A stretch of 64,000 bases of DNA, taken from the NCBI RefSeq assembly GCF_000217715.1, contig NC_015659.1:1-64000 (forward strand), given 5' to 3'. How positions within the stretch are numbered: the stretch's first letter is position 1; every line of letters starts with the position of its first letter. Shown piece by piece: positions 25,872 to 33,808 of the stretch. The notes below the pieces were generated by a model. It searched no databases. It saw nothing but the letters and a program-made list of their open reading frames with translations, and was not told the DNA's origin. Both the position numbers and the translations under genes were made by a program. The DNA comes from Halopiger xanaduensis SH-6 (lineage in GTDB: Archaea; Halobacteriota; Halobacteria; Halobacteriales; Natrialbaceae).

Positions 25872-26318
25872 ATGAGCAACGACGAACAGGAAGCAGAGGC
25901 ACTACTCCAAGGCGCACAGGAAAACGAACTCCACAAGGCCGAAGCGGTCGGCGACAGTGACGGCAACGACGGCGACGACGATGACGAGCAGTCACTCGAG
26001 GACGCGGTCGCCGATGCCTTCCGGGCGATCGACGACGGCGAGAAAAACGAACACGTCGCGACACGCGACCGGAATCTTTCGGCGCTGTTCATCGGACTCG
26101 ATGAGGCCGACCGACTCGAGGCGCTTGGAGAACTGGTCGCGGCCGAACTCGATGAGGACCCCGAGGACTCGCAGGCCGGCGTATTTCGCCACTTGGTCCG
26201 CTACGCGATCGCGGATCTTGACGAGGAACTACTCGAGGCCGGTGCCGATGGACTCGCCGCCTACGAGAAGGCAAAGGCACAGGAACGGGCCGAACAGGTC
26301 GAGAAATCCGGATTCTGA
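25872..26318 (+). CDS. Acidic ParA-partner candidate
   Basis: A 148-residue, very acidic helical protein with a disordered Asp-rich segment (about 25-45) and helices (SALFIGLDEADRLEALGELV). Not recognisably ParB by sequence. Its position 3 bp after parA and before the downstream repeat suggests it is the adaptor that links ParA to the repeats. A DNA-binding motif is not obvious. Confidence 0.55.
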   Translation: MSNDEQEAEALLQGAQENELHKAEAVGDSDGNDGDDDDEQSLEDAVADAFRAIDDGEKNEHVATRDRNLSALFIGLDEADRLEALGELVAAELDEDPEDSQAGVFRHLVRYAIADLDEELLEAGADGLAAYEKAKAQERAEQVEKSGF

Positions 26319-26375
26319 TTCCGGGTCGCTGTTCTCTGCGTTCTGATTACTAGATATTGGGCACTGGATACGGTG

Positions 26376-26432
26376 TATAATATACCATGCACTGTATACT
26401 GTAAACTGTATACGGTCAACGGTATACTGCAT
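26376..26432. repeat. Downstream par repeat cluster
   Basis: Contains the second 22-bp copy (26394-26415) plus partial units: TATAATATACC before it and GGTATACTGCAT after it (26421-26432). Several GTATAC half-sites recur at about 10-20-bp spacing, as in iteron-type centromeres. Confidence 0.6.
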
Positions 26433-26492
26433 AAGGGCGTAGTCTCGGAGGTAGAACACGCGAAACGCACTCCCGATTCAGCCTGAAAACAG

Positions 26493-27482
26493 CTATTCGT
26501 ACTCGCCGGCCAGATTCCGCTGGCCGCCCTCGCGCTGCGCTCGCTCATCACGCGCGGCAGCGACGTTCTCCGGCGTGTAGGTCTTGCAGTGCTCCGACCC
26601 AGCGTTAAGGTTGGCACACCGATCGCAGACGCGCCGGGTCCGATCAACGCGCTCGAGGTCGACCTGCAGGAACGCTGCAGGTGGCCCGACCGCACCACAC
26701 TCGCGACAGTAGGTCCACTCGGGATAGCCGGCGACGTCCAGCGCACACAGCTCGTATGGATCGAGATCTGGTTCGTGTTTCCCGAGGACGCGATAGCGGG
26801 CGTTCCGAAACGCGGCGTAGTTGTAGCCGACGATCGACTCGAAATCGCAGAGATGCGCGTCGTTGCGCATCTTCGCCATGTCGTACAGGTGCTCGCGAGT
26901 CTTCCCCTCGTTGTGCGCATCGTCGGGGCGCCACTCGGGGTCGACGTCGGTCAGAATCCCCTTCCGCGGATGCAACTGATTCGCCCGTACGTTCTCGGTG
27001 GCAAGCCGCTCTTGCAGGTCGGTGACGATCGCGTGTCGGCGCTCGTGGTCCGGCACCACTGCCTCGAGACAGTCGAACCGCTCGAGGTCCTGGTCGACGA
27101 TCGCCGCCCGCAGGTCTTCGGGATGGGGAATCGTGAACTCGACGACTGACTCGGCGTTGCGATTCACGAGGCCGTCGCCAACCCACGCCTGTTCGGCGGC
27201 CGACAGCGGGCGCTCCTCGATCGGCACCTCGGCGTAGATCGCGTTCGCGCCGTGGATCTGCCACCCCTCACAGTCGCCGATGTGTGTGGCCGTCCCGATC
27301 CGGACGCGCTCGGGGCCGCCTTTCTTCGGGACCGTGTTGGTAAAGAAGTCGGGATACTCGCGGGTGAGCACGTTCTGCCGACCGTCAGGGCAGACTCCGT
27401 ATAGTTCGCGAACGCGCTTGACGACGACTCGCAGGCCGTCGCCGGTCTCCTCGAGCCGGCGGATGGGCTTCGGGTCAGTCAT
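26493..27482 (-). CDS. Hypothetical protein with C-terminal zinc ribbon
   Basis: A 329-residue protein. The C-terminal CREC (about 258-261) and CDRC (about 285-288) form a zinc ribbon. The N-terminal two thirds are mixed alpha/beta without a known motif (RIGTATHIGDCEGW, EFTIPHPEDLRAAI). Overlaps the upstream gene by 8 bp. Last gene of the minus-strand run 26.5-31.5 kb. Confidence 0.55.
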   Translation of the reverse strand: MTDPKPIRRLEETGDGLRVVVKRVRELYGVCPDGRQNVLTREYPDFFTNTVPKKGGPERVRIGTATHIGDCEGWQIHGANAIYAEVPIEERPLSAAEQAWVGDGLVNRNAESVVEFTIPHPEDLRAAIVDQDLERFDCLEAVVPDHERRHAIVTDLQERLATENVRANQLHPRKGILTDVDPEWRPDDAHNEGKTREHLYDMAKMRNDAHLCDFESIVGYNYAAFRNARYRVLGKHEPDLDPYELCALDVAGYPEWTYCRECGAVGPPAAFLQVDLERVDRTRRVCDRCANLNAGSEHCKTYTPENVAAARDERAQREGGQRNLAGEYE

Positions 27483-28074
27483 CGTCTTTCCCCCGAACCT
27501 CGCGGATTGCGTCTCGAATGTCGTCGGCCAGATCCTCCGCTCGCGCTTCGGCGTCGCTCCCGTCGTTGAACTGTTCGGCCGCGGCTTCGACGCGCTTGAG
27601 CCCTTCTTTCAGTGAACTGCCGCCCCACATCTCCCCGGCGCTCGTCGATTCGACGCGGGGCTTGTGGTATTTCTCCCACCGACTCTCGCCGCCTTCCTCA
27701 ATCAACCGGACGCCCGAATCCAGCGCATCGGGACCGTCGACCGGCAGTGTGGCGGCGACCTGCTCGCGGACGGGTTCAGGAACGTCGCGCCAATCGAGGT
27801 CGGTCACGTCCCGCCAGTAGTTGCCCTTCCAGCGGTGTTTCACGACATACAGGATATGGGGCTCGCCGGTCTCATCGTCGTAGGAGACCGTCGCGGTGTA
27901 CTTCTCGCGCCCGTAGCGGCCCGTTTCGCCCGGATCGGTCGTGTATATCACGTCGATCTCGTGGCCGTCGATCGACGTGCGCTCGTGTTCGTCCGGGTCG
28001 TCGTCGGGGCCGTCTTCGGTCCACTCGTGGTCTGCTATCTGGTCGCCGTACTTGGTGTTTGATCGGTCTGTCAT
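27475..28074 (-). CDS. Hypothetical acidic protein
   Basis: A 199-residue protein. A beta-rich middle (EIDVIYTTDPGETGRYGREK) is followed by charged helices. ATGA-type overlap with the upstream 56-residue gene. Function unknown. Confidence 0.5.
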   Translation of the reverse strand: MTDRSNTKYGDQIADHEWTEDGPDDDPDEHERTSIDGHEIDVIYTTDPGETGRYGREKYTATVSYDDETGEPHILYVVKHRWKGNYWRDVTDLDWRDVPEPVREQVAATLPVDGPDALDSGVRLIEEGGESRWEKYHKPRVESTSAGEMWGGSSLKEGLKRVEAAAEQFNDGSDAEARAEDLADDIRDAIREVRGKDDD

Positions 28075-28241
28075 TCGAAATCACTGACAATCGTATATTT
28101 GTGTCCGAACGTCTCGTGCAGGAACTCGACGGTATTCGGGTTATACGTCAGCCGCGGGCGGCCCTTGCGGTCGTAATACTTCCACAGGTAGCCCTCTCTC
28201 GAGGCCTCGGACTCAACGAAATAGTCCTCCGGGTTAGCCAT
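28071..28241 (-). CDS. 56-residue protein
   Basis: MANPEDYFVESEASREGYLW..., compact, with basic KYYDRKGRPRLTYN. Overlaps both neighbours. Function unknown. Confidence 0.5.
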   Translation of the reverse strand: MANPEDYFVESEASREGYLWKYYDRKGRPRLTYNPNTVEFLHETFGHKYTIVSDFE

Positions 28242-28503
28242 CCGAATCACCGTCCTCGAGCGTCTGTTGTTCCTCCCACTGCCGGGCGACCGTCTCTGCT
28301 GACGGGAGATACCACCCGGCCAGCAGCGCCACGGCGACGATCGATACACCGCCGACAACGGCGGTCGCAACCGGGTGCGAGACGTCGTAGAATCCAATCT
28401 CGGCAAGCGCCGCGCCGACGGCCGACCCACCGAAGGCCGACCCGACGACGCCAAGCGCGAAGGCCGTGCCGGTCCGATCATGGAGCGGGTCGTCACTCCC
28501 CAT
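28234..28503 (-). CDS. Two-span membrane protein
   Basis: An 89-residue protein with glycine-rich membrane segments at about 13-34 and 45-66 (VATAVVGGVSIVAVALLAGWYL) and a charged tail. It starts at one of the conserved ATGGGGAGTGACG junctions. Function unknown. Confidence 0.55.
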   Translation of the reverse strand: MGSDDPLHDRTGTAFALGVVGSAFGGSAVGAALAEIGFYDVSHPVATAVVGGVSIVAVALLAGWYLPSAETVARQWEEQQTLEDGDSDG

Positions 28504-28699
28504 CGTCGCTCACCTCGGACTGGGGGACGACCTCGAGCGTCCCTTGGACCCGCACGGACTCGGGAAACTCACCGGCCCGATCGGGCTCGCCGACCGCCTC
28601 GGCGACGCCGTCGGCAATCTCCTGGTAGGCCAACACGGACAGATCCTGTGCGTCGCGGACGTCTATCTCGAGGTCGACGGTTGTGTGGTCGTCACTCAC
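28493..28699 (-). CDS. Small acidic protein, GTG start
   Basis: A 68-residue protein. I place the start at GTG 28699, which overlaps the stop of the RHH gene by 8 bp. Longer in-frame starts run through the opposite frame of that gene. Ends SDDGE at a conserved junction. Confidence 0.5.
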   Translation of the reverse strand: MSDDHTTVDLEIDVRDAQDLSVLAYQEIADGVAEAVGEPDRAGEFPESVRVQGTLEVVPQSEVSDDGE

Positions 28700-28922
28700 G
28701 ATCCTCACCCCGCGGTGCCGCAGAAGACTCGCCGACGAGCTGTCGCACGGCCGCGCGGATCGCCTCCGATCGATTCGGGTACCGGCCCCGATCAACCAGC
28801 GCATCGAGGTCTTCGAGTTGCCGGTCGGGCACGCGAAAGGATACCCGGTCCATCGTCTCGCCAGTCGTCTCGCGGTCCCGATCGGTCGTCACGGGTGCGG
28901 TCGGGCGGTCGCTCGCGGCCAT
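28692..28922 (-). CDS. CopG-type ribbon-helix-helix regulator
   Basis: A 76-residue protein. MDRVSFRVPDRQLEDLDAL followed by RYPNRSEAIRAAVRQLV is a textbook RHH domain (about 24-66). It probably represses the operon. No partner toxin is evident. Confidence 0.75.
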   Translation of the reverse strand: MAASDRPTAPVTTDRDRETTGETMDRVSFRVPDRQLEDLDALVDRGRYPNRSEAIRAAVRQLVGESSAAPRGEDRE

Positions 28923-28924
28923 CG

Positions 28925-29173
28925 TTAGTCGTCACCTCCGGTATCAACCGCGTCTCTGAGTTGCTCCGGCGTCCGGCCACGAATCTCGAGTACATCGTCT
29001 GGTACGAGTTGTGCGCCACACGCCGCACAGAAATGTGGCTTCCCCGTCGCACCCGCTTGAGCATCGACCCACGTGTAGTACGTACATTCAGGACACCGTG
29101 CACCACCCCACTCACCACTATCGTCGTAGGGGGCGGTTCGGGCCGGTGGCGCAGGATCTGACTCTGAGGACAC
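28925..29173 (-). CDS. Small zinc-ribbon protein, GTG start
   Basis: An 82-residue protein with CPEC (about 27-30) and CAAC (about 49-52). The GTG start shares one base with the upstream stop (TAGTG). Confidence 0.55.
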   Translation of the reverse strand: MSSESDPAPPARTAPYDDSGEWGGARCPECTYYTWVDAQAGATGKPHFCAACGAQLVPDDVLEIRGRTPEQLRDAVDTGGDD

Positions 29174-29451
29174 TACTCGTCACCCCCGTTCACCGTCGCG
29201 TAGACCTCGCGGACTGTCTCGAGGCCGTCGTCGGTGAGATAGCGTTCGTAGTCGTAGCTCCCGGCGGCGATGTTGAACTGCTCGCGCGGGTAGGCCATGC
29301 CGTCGAAGACTGCCGTGCCGTCGATCGCGACCTGTATCCCGCCGTTGCCGTCGGGGACCAACTCGACCGTGTGCCGCTCGCTCTGTACCGCGGCGTCGAT
29401 CGCTTCCGACCAGTAGCGGAACGTCTCGCGCGTCTCGTCGCTCGAGGACAT
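29173..29451 (-). CDS. Hypothetical small protein
   Basis: A 92-residue protein, MSSSDETRETFRYW..., with amphipathic strands (HTVELVPDGNGGIQVAIDG). Start chosen at the first ATG with acidic composition. Function unknown. Confidence 0.5.
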   Translation of the reverse strand: MSSSDETRETFRYWSEAIDAAVQSERHTVELVPDGNGGIQVAIDGTAVFDGMAYPREQFNIAAGSYDYERYLTDDGLETVREVYATVNGGDE

Positions 29452-29453
29452 GA

Positions 29454-29690
29454 CTACTCCGCACCTCCGCGTAGATCCATCGTCACGTCGACGGCGACCG
29501 TGTCCGTCCACTCCTCACCACTCGCGGGACAGCGATGGGCGTGGTTCGCGGCCACGCGTTCGACGATGTCCTGGTTGTCCTCCGGCGTGACCGTCTCGCT
29601 GCCGGCGTCGAGCGCGCGCTCGAGTGTCCACGCGCAGGCCTCGCAGGTCGCGCGATACACGCCGTCGGCTTTCGCGACGGACTTGCTCAT
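29454..29690 (-). CDS. Small zinc-binding protein
   Basis: A 78-residue protein with CEAC (about 16-19) and HAHRC (about 50-54), a CxxC...HxxxC-type zinc site common in haloarchaeal virus proteins. Overlaps the upstream gene by ATGA. Confidence 0.55.
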   Translation of the reverse strand: MSKSVAKADGVYRATCEACAWTLERALDAGSETVTPEDNQDIVERVAANHAHRCPASGEEWTDTVAVDVTMDLRGGAE

Positions 29691-29932
29691 GCTACCCCTC
29701 CGTGGCGGGCGCGGACGTGTTCAGGGAGATCCGGATGCCGGGTCATGTGCCATCGGGGGAAATAGCGCCACTTCCGGTAGGTGCCGACGCCGACGCTTCG
29801 GCCGTCGCCCCACCGATCCGGGCTCGCATCCGCCGCACAGGATCGGCAGGTCTTGAACGCCCAGTACTCATACGGCAGGTCGGCGACGGACTTGCCACAG
29901 GTCGTACAGCGGCGATCGTCGTCACTCCCCAT
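29687..29932 (-). CDS. Small zinc-ribbon protein
   Basis: An 81-residue protein with CTTC and CRSC pairs in the first 35 residues, then aromatic/basic residues (YRKWRYFPRWHMTRH). A GTG at 29941 is an alternative start. The ATG at 29932 sits in a conserved ATGGGGAGTGACG junction. Confidence 0.55.
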   Translation of the reverse strand: MGSDDDRRCTTCGKSVADLPYEYWAFKTCRSCAADASPDRWGDGRSVGVGTYRKWRYFPRWHMTRHPDLPEHVRARHGGVA

Positions 29933-30203
29933 CGGTGACACCTCGCTGGCCGTCGGCCGGCTCGTACTTGCGCTCGAGGCCGAACTCGTCTTGAATCGCG
30001 TTGACGCGCCGTTCGATCCCTTTCGCGGACTCGTCGGGTTGACTCGGCGTGACGGCGCTCGCTTGAATCTCCCGGGCGTCCATTTCGATCAGCCGAAGGC
30101 GCTGCTCGAGGCCGGTCTTCGCCGCGAATGGGGCGACCCACCACGCGAGTCGCATCCGAAGCCGGTGGGTCACCGAGTGGCGTCGGCGGTCGTTACTCCC
30201 CAT
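29922..30203 (-). CDS. Hypothetical helical protein
   Basis: A 93-residue basic-then-acidic helical protein starting MGSNDRRRHSV. Its 3' end encodes TDGE within the conserved junction. Function unknown. Confidence 0.5.
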   Translation of the reverse strand: MGSNDRRRHSVTHRLRMRLAWWVAPFAAKTGLEQRLRLIEMDAREIQASAVTPSQPDESAKGIERRVNAIQDEFGLERKYEPADGQRGVTDGE

Positions 30204-30609
30204 CGGTCGCACCTCCGTCCTCGATGTACTGCTCGAGATCCGCACGCCGGAGCACGTCGTCAGGGACGTCGTCGGCAGACGAGTACGCGAGCGCGCTGTA
30301 AATCGCACTCCGGTAGTTTCCGAGTCGGTACGAGTCCTCGATACACTTCCCGCACGGTGCGAGGTTGTACTTCAACACGGCCTCGGCGGGCGTTGCGGCG
30401 TCGATCGCCGACCACAACGACCCGGACGGAAGCCGCTGGCCGCACTTCGGGTGGTACGCGTAGTCGTACTCGGAGTGGTCGCACTCGGCCCGCTCGTGGA
30501 CCGTCCCCGACGGGGACGCGACGAATCGGCAGTCGCCGGCCTCGTGGATCGTATCGCCGTTCGGAGCCGTCTTGGTTCGTCGCTTCGGGCGGTCGGGCTC
30601 GCTACTCAT
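30193..30609 (-). CDS. Hypothetical protein with Cys/His sites
   Basis: A 138-residue protein with scattered Cys/His (CRFVAS, HERAECDHSEYDYAYHPKC, CGKC) that could bind one or two metals, and a helical C-terminus. Function unknown. Confidence 0.5.
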   Translation of the reverse strand: MSSEPDRPKRRTKTAPNGDTIHEAGDCRFVASPSGTVHERAECDHSEYDYAYHPKCGQRLPSGSLWSAIDAATPAEAVLKYNLAPCGKCIEDSYRLGNYRSAIYSALAYSSADDVPDDVLRRADLEQYIEDGGATDGE

Positions 30610-31042
30610 CGAAGACACCTCGCTGGTCAGTATCCAGATGCAGTTGCTGATCGGCTCGAGGGTCCAAGAGCGGTAGATCGTCGACGTCGGCGGCGTCGGC
30701 TCGCGTCGGGTAGACCTGCGGATCGACGTAACCGAATGCCCGGCCGGTCGGGAGTTGTCCCGTCACTTCGTTTTTGAGCGTCGTATTCATCTGTTTGGCA
30801 TTCGCGGGTTGCACGTCGCCGGAGACGATCACGCGGACGTCGAGGTCCGAGACGAGCCGCCGCGCCTCGCCGTCCGCAAAACTTCCTGCGACGTAAACCG
30901 CCTCAACCGAGAGGTTCGGCTCGAGCGGGACGAAGAACTCGTTCAGCGTTTCCTCGATCTTCTCTCGGACGAATATCCGATGCTCGTCACGGAGGTCGTC
31001 AACGCCGAGAGAACGTGGCCGTTGCTTGGCTTTACTCGACAT
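30602..31042 (-). CDS. Nucleotidyltransferase-fold protein
   Basis: A 146-residue protein. VYVAGSFADGEARRLVSDLDVRVIV (about 49-73) has the GS...G(x)SDLD pattern of minimal nucleotidyltransferases, with two metal-binding Asp residues. Such proteins transfer nucleotides to proteins or small molecules. No HEPN partner is adjacent. I start at ATG 31042. Confidence 0.65.
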   Translation of the reverse strand: MSSKAKQRPRSLGVDDLRDEHRIFVREKIEETLNEFFVPLEPNLSVEAVYVAGSFADGEARRLVSDLDVRVIVSGDVQPANAKQMNTTLKNEVTGQLPTGRAFGYVDPQVYPTRADAADVDDLPLLDPRADQQLHLDTDQRGVFDE

Positions 31043-31247
31043 TGTTCTCCTCCGTGTCTCGTGATCGGACGGTTCGTGTATCGACAACACGGATTTTAGC
31101 GTACTCGTCGATAGTCTCGCCTTCTACTTCGCCGAGTGTCTGGCCTGTATGGACCCAAACCTCGTCGCCTTCGTCAGTGTCTGCCGACATGATACCGTCG
31201 TAGTCGGGATGCTCAATCCCGTCTGCCGATTCGGCGTCACTCCCCAT
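31032..31247 (-). CDS. Small acidic protein
   Basis: A 71-residue protein. The beta-rich segment EGDEVWVHTGQTLGEVEG may be a small barrel. Starts at a conserved ATGGGGAGTGACG junction. Confidence 0.45.
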   Translation of the reverse strand: MGSDAESADGIEHPDYDGIMSADTDEGDEVWVHTGQTLGEVEGETIDEYAKIRVVDTRTVRSRDTEENNVE

Positions 31248-31536
31248 CGGAATCACCCGCGTAGACCTCGAGATACGTCCGACTCACGCTGTACCACTCG
31301 ACGTTTCCAAGCGCCAGCGTCTCGGCGACGATCGTCTCCGGCACCGCCACGCCCTGGTAGTCCTCGGCCTCGTGATACCGCCGCGGCTCGCCGCCGTCGA
31401 TATCGTAGAACCACTGCCAGCCGGTCCGCTCGTCGTGACACCGGAGGACGGTGTCGTCGCTGACCAGCGCCAGCGGTCCCGGCTCGGTGCTCGCTCGCCG
31501 CCTGTTCGCCTGTTGCGTTCGTTGTGTTTGGCTCAT
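31237..31536 (-). CDS. Hypothetical protein, first of minus-strand run
   Basis: A 99-residue protein at the head of the run to 26493. A basic N-terminus (TQRTQQANRRRAS) is followed by a beta-rich domain (WQWFYDIDGGEPRRYHEAED). Function unknown. Confidence 0.5.
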   Translation of the reverse strand: MSQTQRTQQANRRRASTEPGPLALVSDDTVLRCHDERTGWQWFYDIDGGEPRRYHEAEDYQGVAVPETIVAETLALGNVEWYSVSRTYLEVYAGDSDGE

Positions 31537-31714
31537 CTCTATGGCTCCGATTCCGGCGGGCTCGTGGGTACGAGTCGCCCGAATCCTATCTGTATTATTC
31601 GGAAATCCAACGGATAAGTGTTATTCCGACAGTTTGCGCTCGTCGGGGCTCGAGCGGTTCGAAGACGGGCGAATCGGACGCCTCGGGTTTTCACTTCCGC
31701 TGTGGTGCCGGCAA

Positions 31715-31722
31715 TTTAAATA
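31715..31722 (+). promoter_or_regulatory. TATA box of exonuclease gene
   Basis: TTTAAATA lies 25 bp before ATG 31747 in a 210-bp divergent intergenic region. Good match to a haloarchaeal TATA element giving an almost leaderless mRNA. Confidence 0.6.
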
Positions 31723-31746
31723 CTCACATCGACCAACAGGTAGCGT

Positions 31747-32406
31747 ATGCAATACGACCGCGACGATCCCGGCTACGACACGCTCGCAACGTTCGACATC
31801 GAAACGACTCACTACAAGCCCGCCGAAGGCGAAACCGTCTCGGTCGGCGTCGCCGTCCACGATCGCACGACCGACGAGCTGACCTACGAACCGTTCCATC
31901 GCGACGGCGCCGACGATGAGGCGGAGACGATCGCCGATGCGCTCGAGTTCGTCGAGGACTGCGGCGCCGACGCCCTGGTCTCGTACAACGGCATCGACTT
32001 CGATCTGGACTTTCTCTCGGACCGACTGTACCGCCTCGGTGCGGACAACGTCGTCGCCGCTGCCGACCTCGATCCCCACATCGACGTCTTCGCCGACCGG
32101 AAGGCCGTCTGTGACCGGACCGGCAAGAAGTGGCCGAAACTCGAGGAGTGTCTCGCCAGCTACGGATTCGACGAGCCCGTTACCGAGTGGGGCGGCCAGC
32201 CGGTGACGAATACGCGCTTCGGCGAGGAACTCGGGCCGGCGTATCTCGCAGCCCTCGCCGACGGCGATCGCGACCGTGCCGAGACGCTACGGGAAGTGAT
32301 CGACCACTACCTCGTGACGGACCTCGAAGCGAATCTGGCGATCTACCACGGCGACGCCGGCCTCGAGTTCGAACCGGAGTACCTCGGTACGCGAGCGTCG
32401 TTCTAA
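31747..32406 (+). CDS. DEDD-family 3'-5' exonuclease (RNase H-like)
   Basis: A 219-residue protein. Exo I is LATFDIETTHY (about 13-23), Exo II ALVSYNGIDFDLDFL (about 76-90) and Exo III HYLVTDLEANLAIY near residue 190. These correspond to the D-E-D-D acidic residues of PolB-type exonuclease domains, without an attached polymerase. Likely degrades or trims DNA or RNA during element replication or repair. It has its own TATA-type promoter. Confidence 0.75.
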   Translation: MQYDRDDPGYDTLATFDIETTHYKPAEGETVSVGVAVHDRTTDELTYEPFHRDGADDEAETIADALEFVEDCGADALVSYNGIDFDLDFLSDRLYRLGADNVVAAADLDPHIDVFADRKAVCDRTGKKWPKLEECLASYGFDEPVTEWGGQPVTNTRFGEELGPAYLAALADGDRDRAETLREVIDHYLVTDLEANLAIYHGDAGLEFEPEYLGTRASF

Positions 32407-32460
32407 GTTAGGCCAGTAGCTGCCGACGCGCCTATCACTCACCCGTTCATACGCCGTTAT

Positions 32461-32742
32461 ATGTCTGAATCTGACGCCCGATCCTCACAGTTCCGTGGGC
32501 AATCGCCGCCGACCCACGGCGAGGAGTGGGAGGTTACGAACGTCTCTCGCCGATTCACGAACCGCGAGGCCACGACCGCGTGTGCCGTCACCGGCTCGTC
32601 GGTCGCGCTCGATGAACCTCACTACTACGTGACGGTCAAACGCGAGACCGTCGGTCGGTTTCAGCCGCCCGACTACGACCATCTTATCGTCGCGAAGGAT
32701 GCGCTGGACGTGCTCGATGGGTGGCTCGAGGACAAAGCGTAG
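32461..32742 (+). CDS. Hypothetical small protein
   Basis: A 93-residue protein. CAVTGSSVALDEPHYYVTVKR suggests a small beta domain, and the C-terminus is a helix (AKDALDVLDGWLED). Function unknown. Confidence 0.5.
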   Translation: MSESDARSSQFRGQSPPTHGEEWEVTNVSRRFTNREATTACAVTGSSVALDEPHYYVTVKRETVGRFQPPDYDHLIVAKDALDVLDGWLEDKA

Positions 32743-32801
32743 CTTTTCACTTTCACTCTGGTTAGTCAACTCTTATTCAGGGCCACCTACATGTACCCTG
32801 T

Positions 32802-33149
32802 ATGAGCGGATCAAACAACGGCAACGTATCGTTCGATATCGATGAGCGGGCACGACTGTTTGCGTTCGACATAGACCGGAAGGGTCATGTCGGCCTGCTA
32901 CCGCTGTTCTACGATATTTCGACTGTTCTCGAGACGATCAACGAAACCACACCGAAGGGTGGTGATGAGGGACTACAGACGAACGAGATTCATAACGAGG
33001 TGTATGACGACCTCCGGAGCGTCGAAAGCACGGACCTCGAATCGCTCCTAAATGCGCTGGTGGAACTGGATTACCTTGAACAAACAGCACGCGGAAACTG
33101 GAAACTCAAATCATCCGGTTCGAGTGGTTCTGGCGTCGATTATCTCTAA
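32802..33149 (+). CDS. Winged-helix-like protein
   Basis: A 115-residue protein. Residues 60-105 (LQTNEIHNEVYDDLRSVEST...ALVELDYLEQ) look like a winged helix. Composition (less Arg, more Asn/Gly) differs slightly from its neighbours. Probable regulator. Confidence 0.5.
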   Translation: MSGSNNGNVSFDIDERARLFAFDIDRKGHVGLLPLFYDISTVLETINETTPKGGDEGLQTNEIHNEVYDDLRSVESTDLESLLNALVELDYLEQTARGNWKLKSSGSSGSGVDYL

Positions 33150-33188
33150 CGCCTACTCTTTATTAGGGAAGCCGCGGCCACCGACGGT

Positions 33189-33365
33189 ATGCCGTCGCGA
33201 CCACTCACCGACGACCGTCTCGTCATCCAGGCGCTGCTCGAGTACAGCATGGACCGGCGGGACGTCGCCCCCGATCGGGCCGACCGGGCGTATCGGCTCG
33301 CGGCCGACCGCGCTGCCGCACACGAGCTGTCGCTGGTTGAACTGACGCGCGGTCTCGAAAAGTAG
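33189..33365 (+). CDS. 58-residue helical protein
   Basis: MPSRPLTDDRLVIQALLEYS..., mostly helical with Arg/Asp alternation and good haloarchaeal codon use. Function unknown. Confidence 0.45.
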   Translation: MPSRPLTDDRLVIQALLEYSMDRRDVAPDRADRAYRLAADRAAAHELSLVELTRGLEK

Positions 33366-33374
33366 TCCTCGTCG

Positions 33375-33521
33375 TTACTCGAGCGCCCGATCGACCTGCG
33401 ATGCAACCAGTACGCCGAGCGAGCCGAGGATTGCGTATTCAAAACTCGCGAGCTCGTAGAAGATGAACGGGGCGGTGAGGCCGAAGACGCACAGGAGCGT
33501 TTTGACAAGCGGATCGGTCAT
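33375..33521 (-). CDS. 48-residue membrane protein
   Basis: MTDPLVKTLLCVFGLTAP... with two hydrophobic stretches (about 6-22 and 28-41). It overlaps the stop of the upstream membrane-protein gene by 4 bp. A viral-style small membrane protein. Confidence 0.5.
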   Translation of the reverse strand: MTDPLVKTLLCVFGLTAPFIFYELASFEYAILGSLGVLVASQVDRALE

Positions 33522-33808
33522 TCGCGCTCACCCGTCCCGTTCCACTGTTCGTAGTCGTCACCGCCAAGACAGTACCACGGCGATTCCCACTTGCCGCCGT
33601 CGGGGAGGTAGACCATCGGGTCCGAGGTATTCCCGTCGGTGTAGTGGACTTCGACGGTGTGCTCGGGCGAACACTGCTCGCCGTAGGCGTCGACCGCCGT
33701 GGTCCCGCCGAGTACCAGGCCGTAGAGCAGCGCGAAACCGATGAAGATCCCCGCGCCGAAGACGAGCCCGCGGGCGAAGACGTCTTGGAACGATTCGTCG
33801 TCGGTCAT
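33518..33808 (-). CDS. Membrane-anchored small protein
   Basis: A 96-residue protein with one transmembrane segment at about 14-36 (FGAGIFIGFALLYGLVLGG) and a soluble domain with two Cys that may be extracellular. ATGA-coupled on both sides. Confidence 0.5.
   Translation of the reverse strand: MTDDESFQDVFARGLVFGAGIFIGFALLYGLVLGGTTAVDAYGEQCSPEHTVEVHYTDGNTSDPMVYLPDGGKWESPWYCLGGDDYEQWNGTGERE

Noticed and set aside
28692-28922. RHH antitoxin of a toxin-antitoxin module
   Set aside because: Neither neighbour resembles a PIN, RelE or MazF toxin.
30602-31042. HEPN/MNT toxin-antitoxin module
   Set aside because: The nucleotidyltransferase-like protein is present but no adjacent HEPN protein with an RxxxxH motif was seen.
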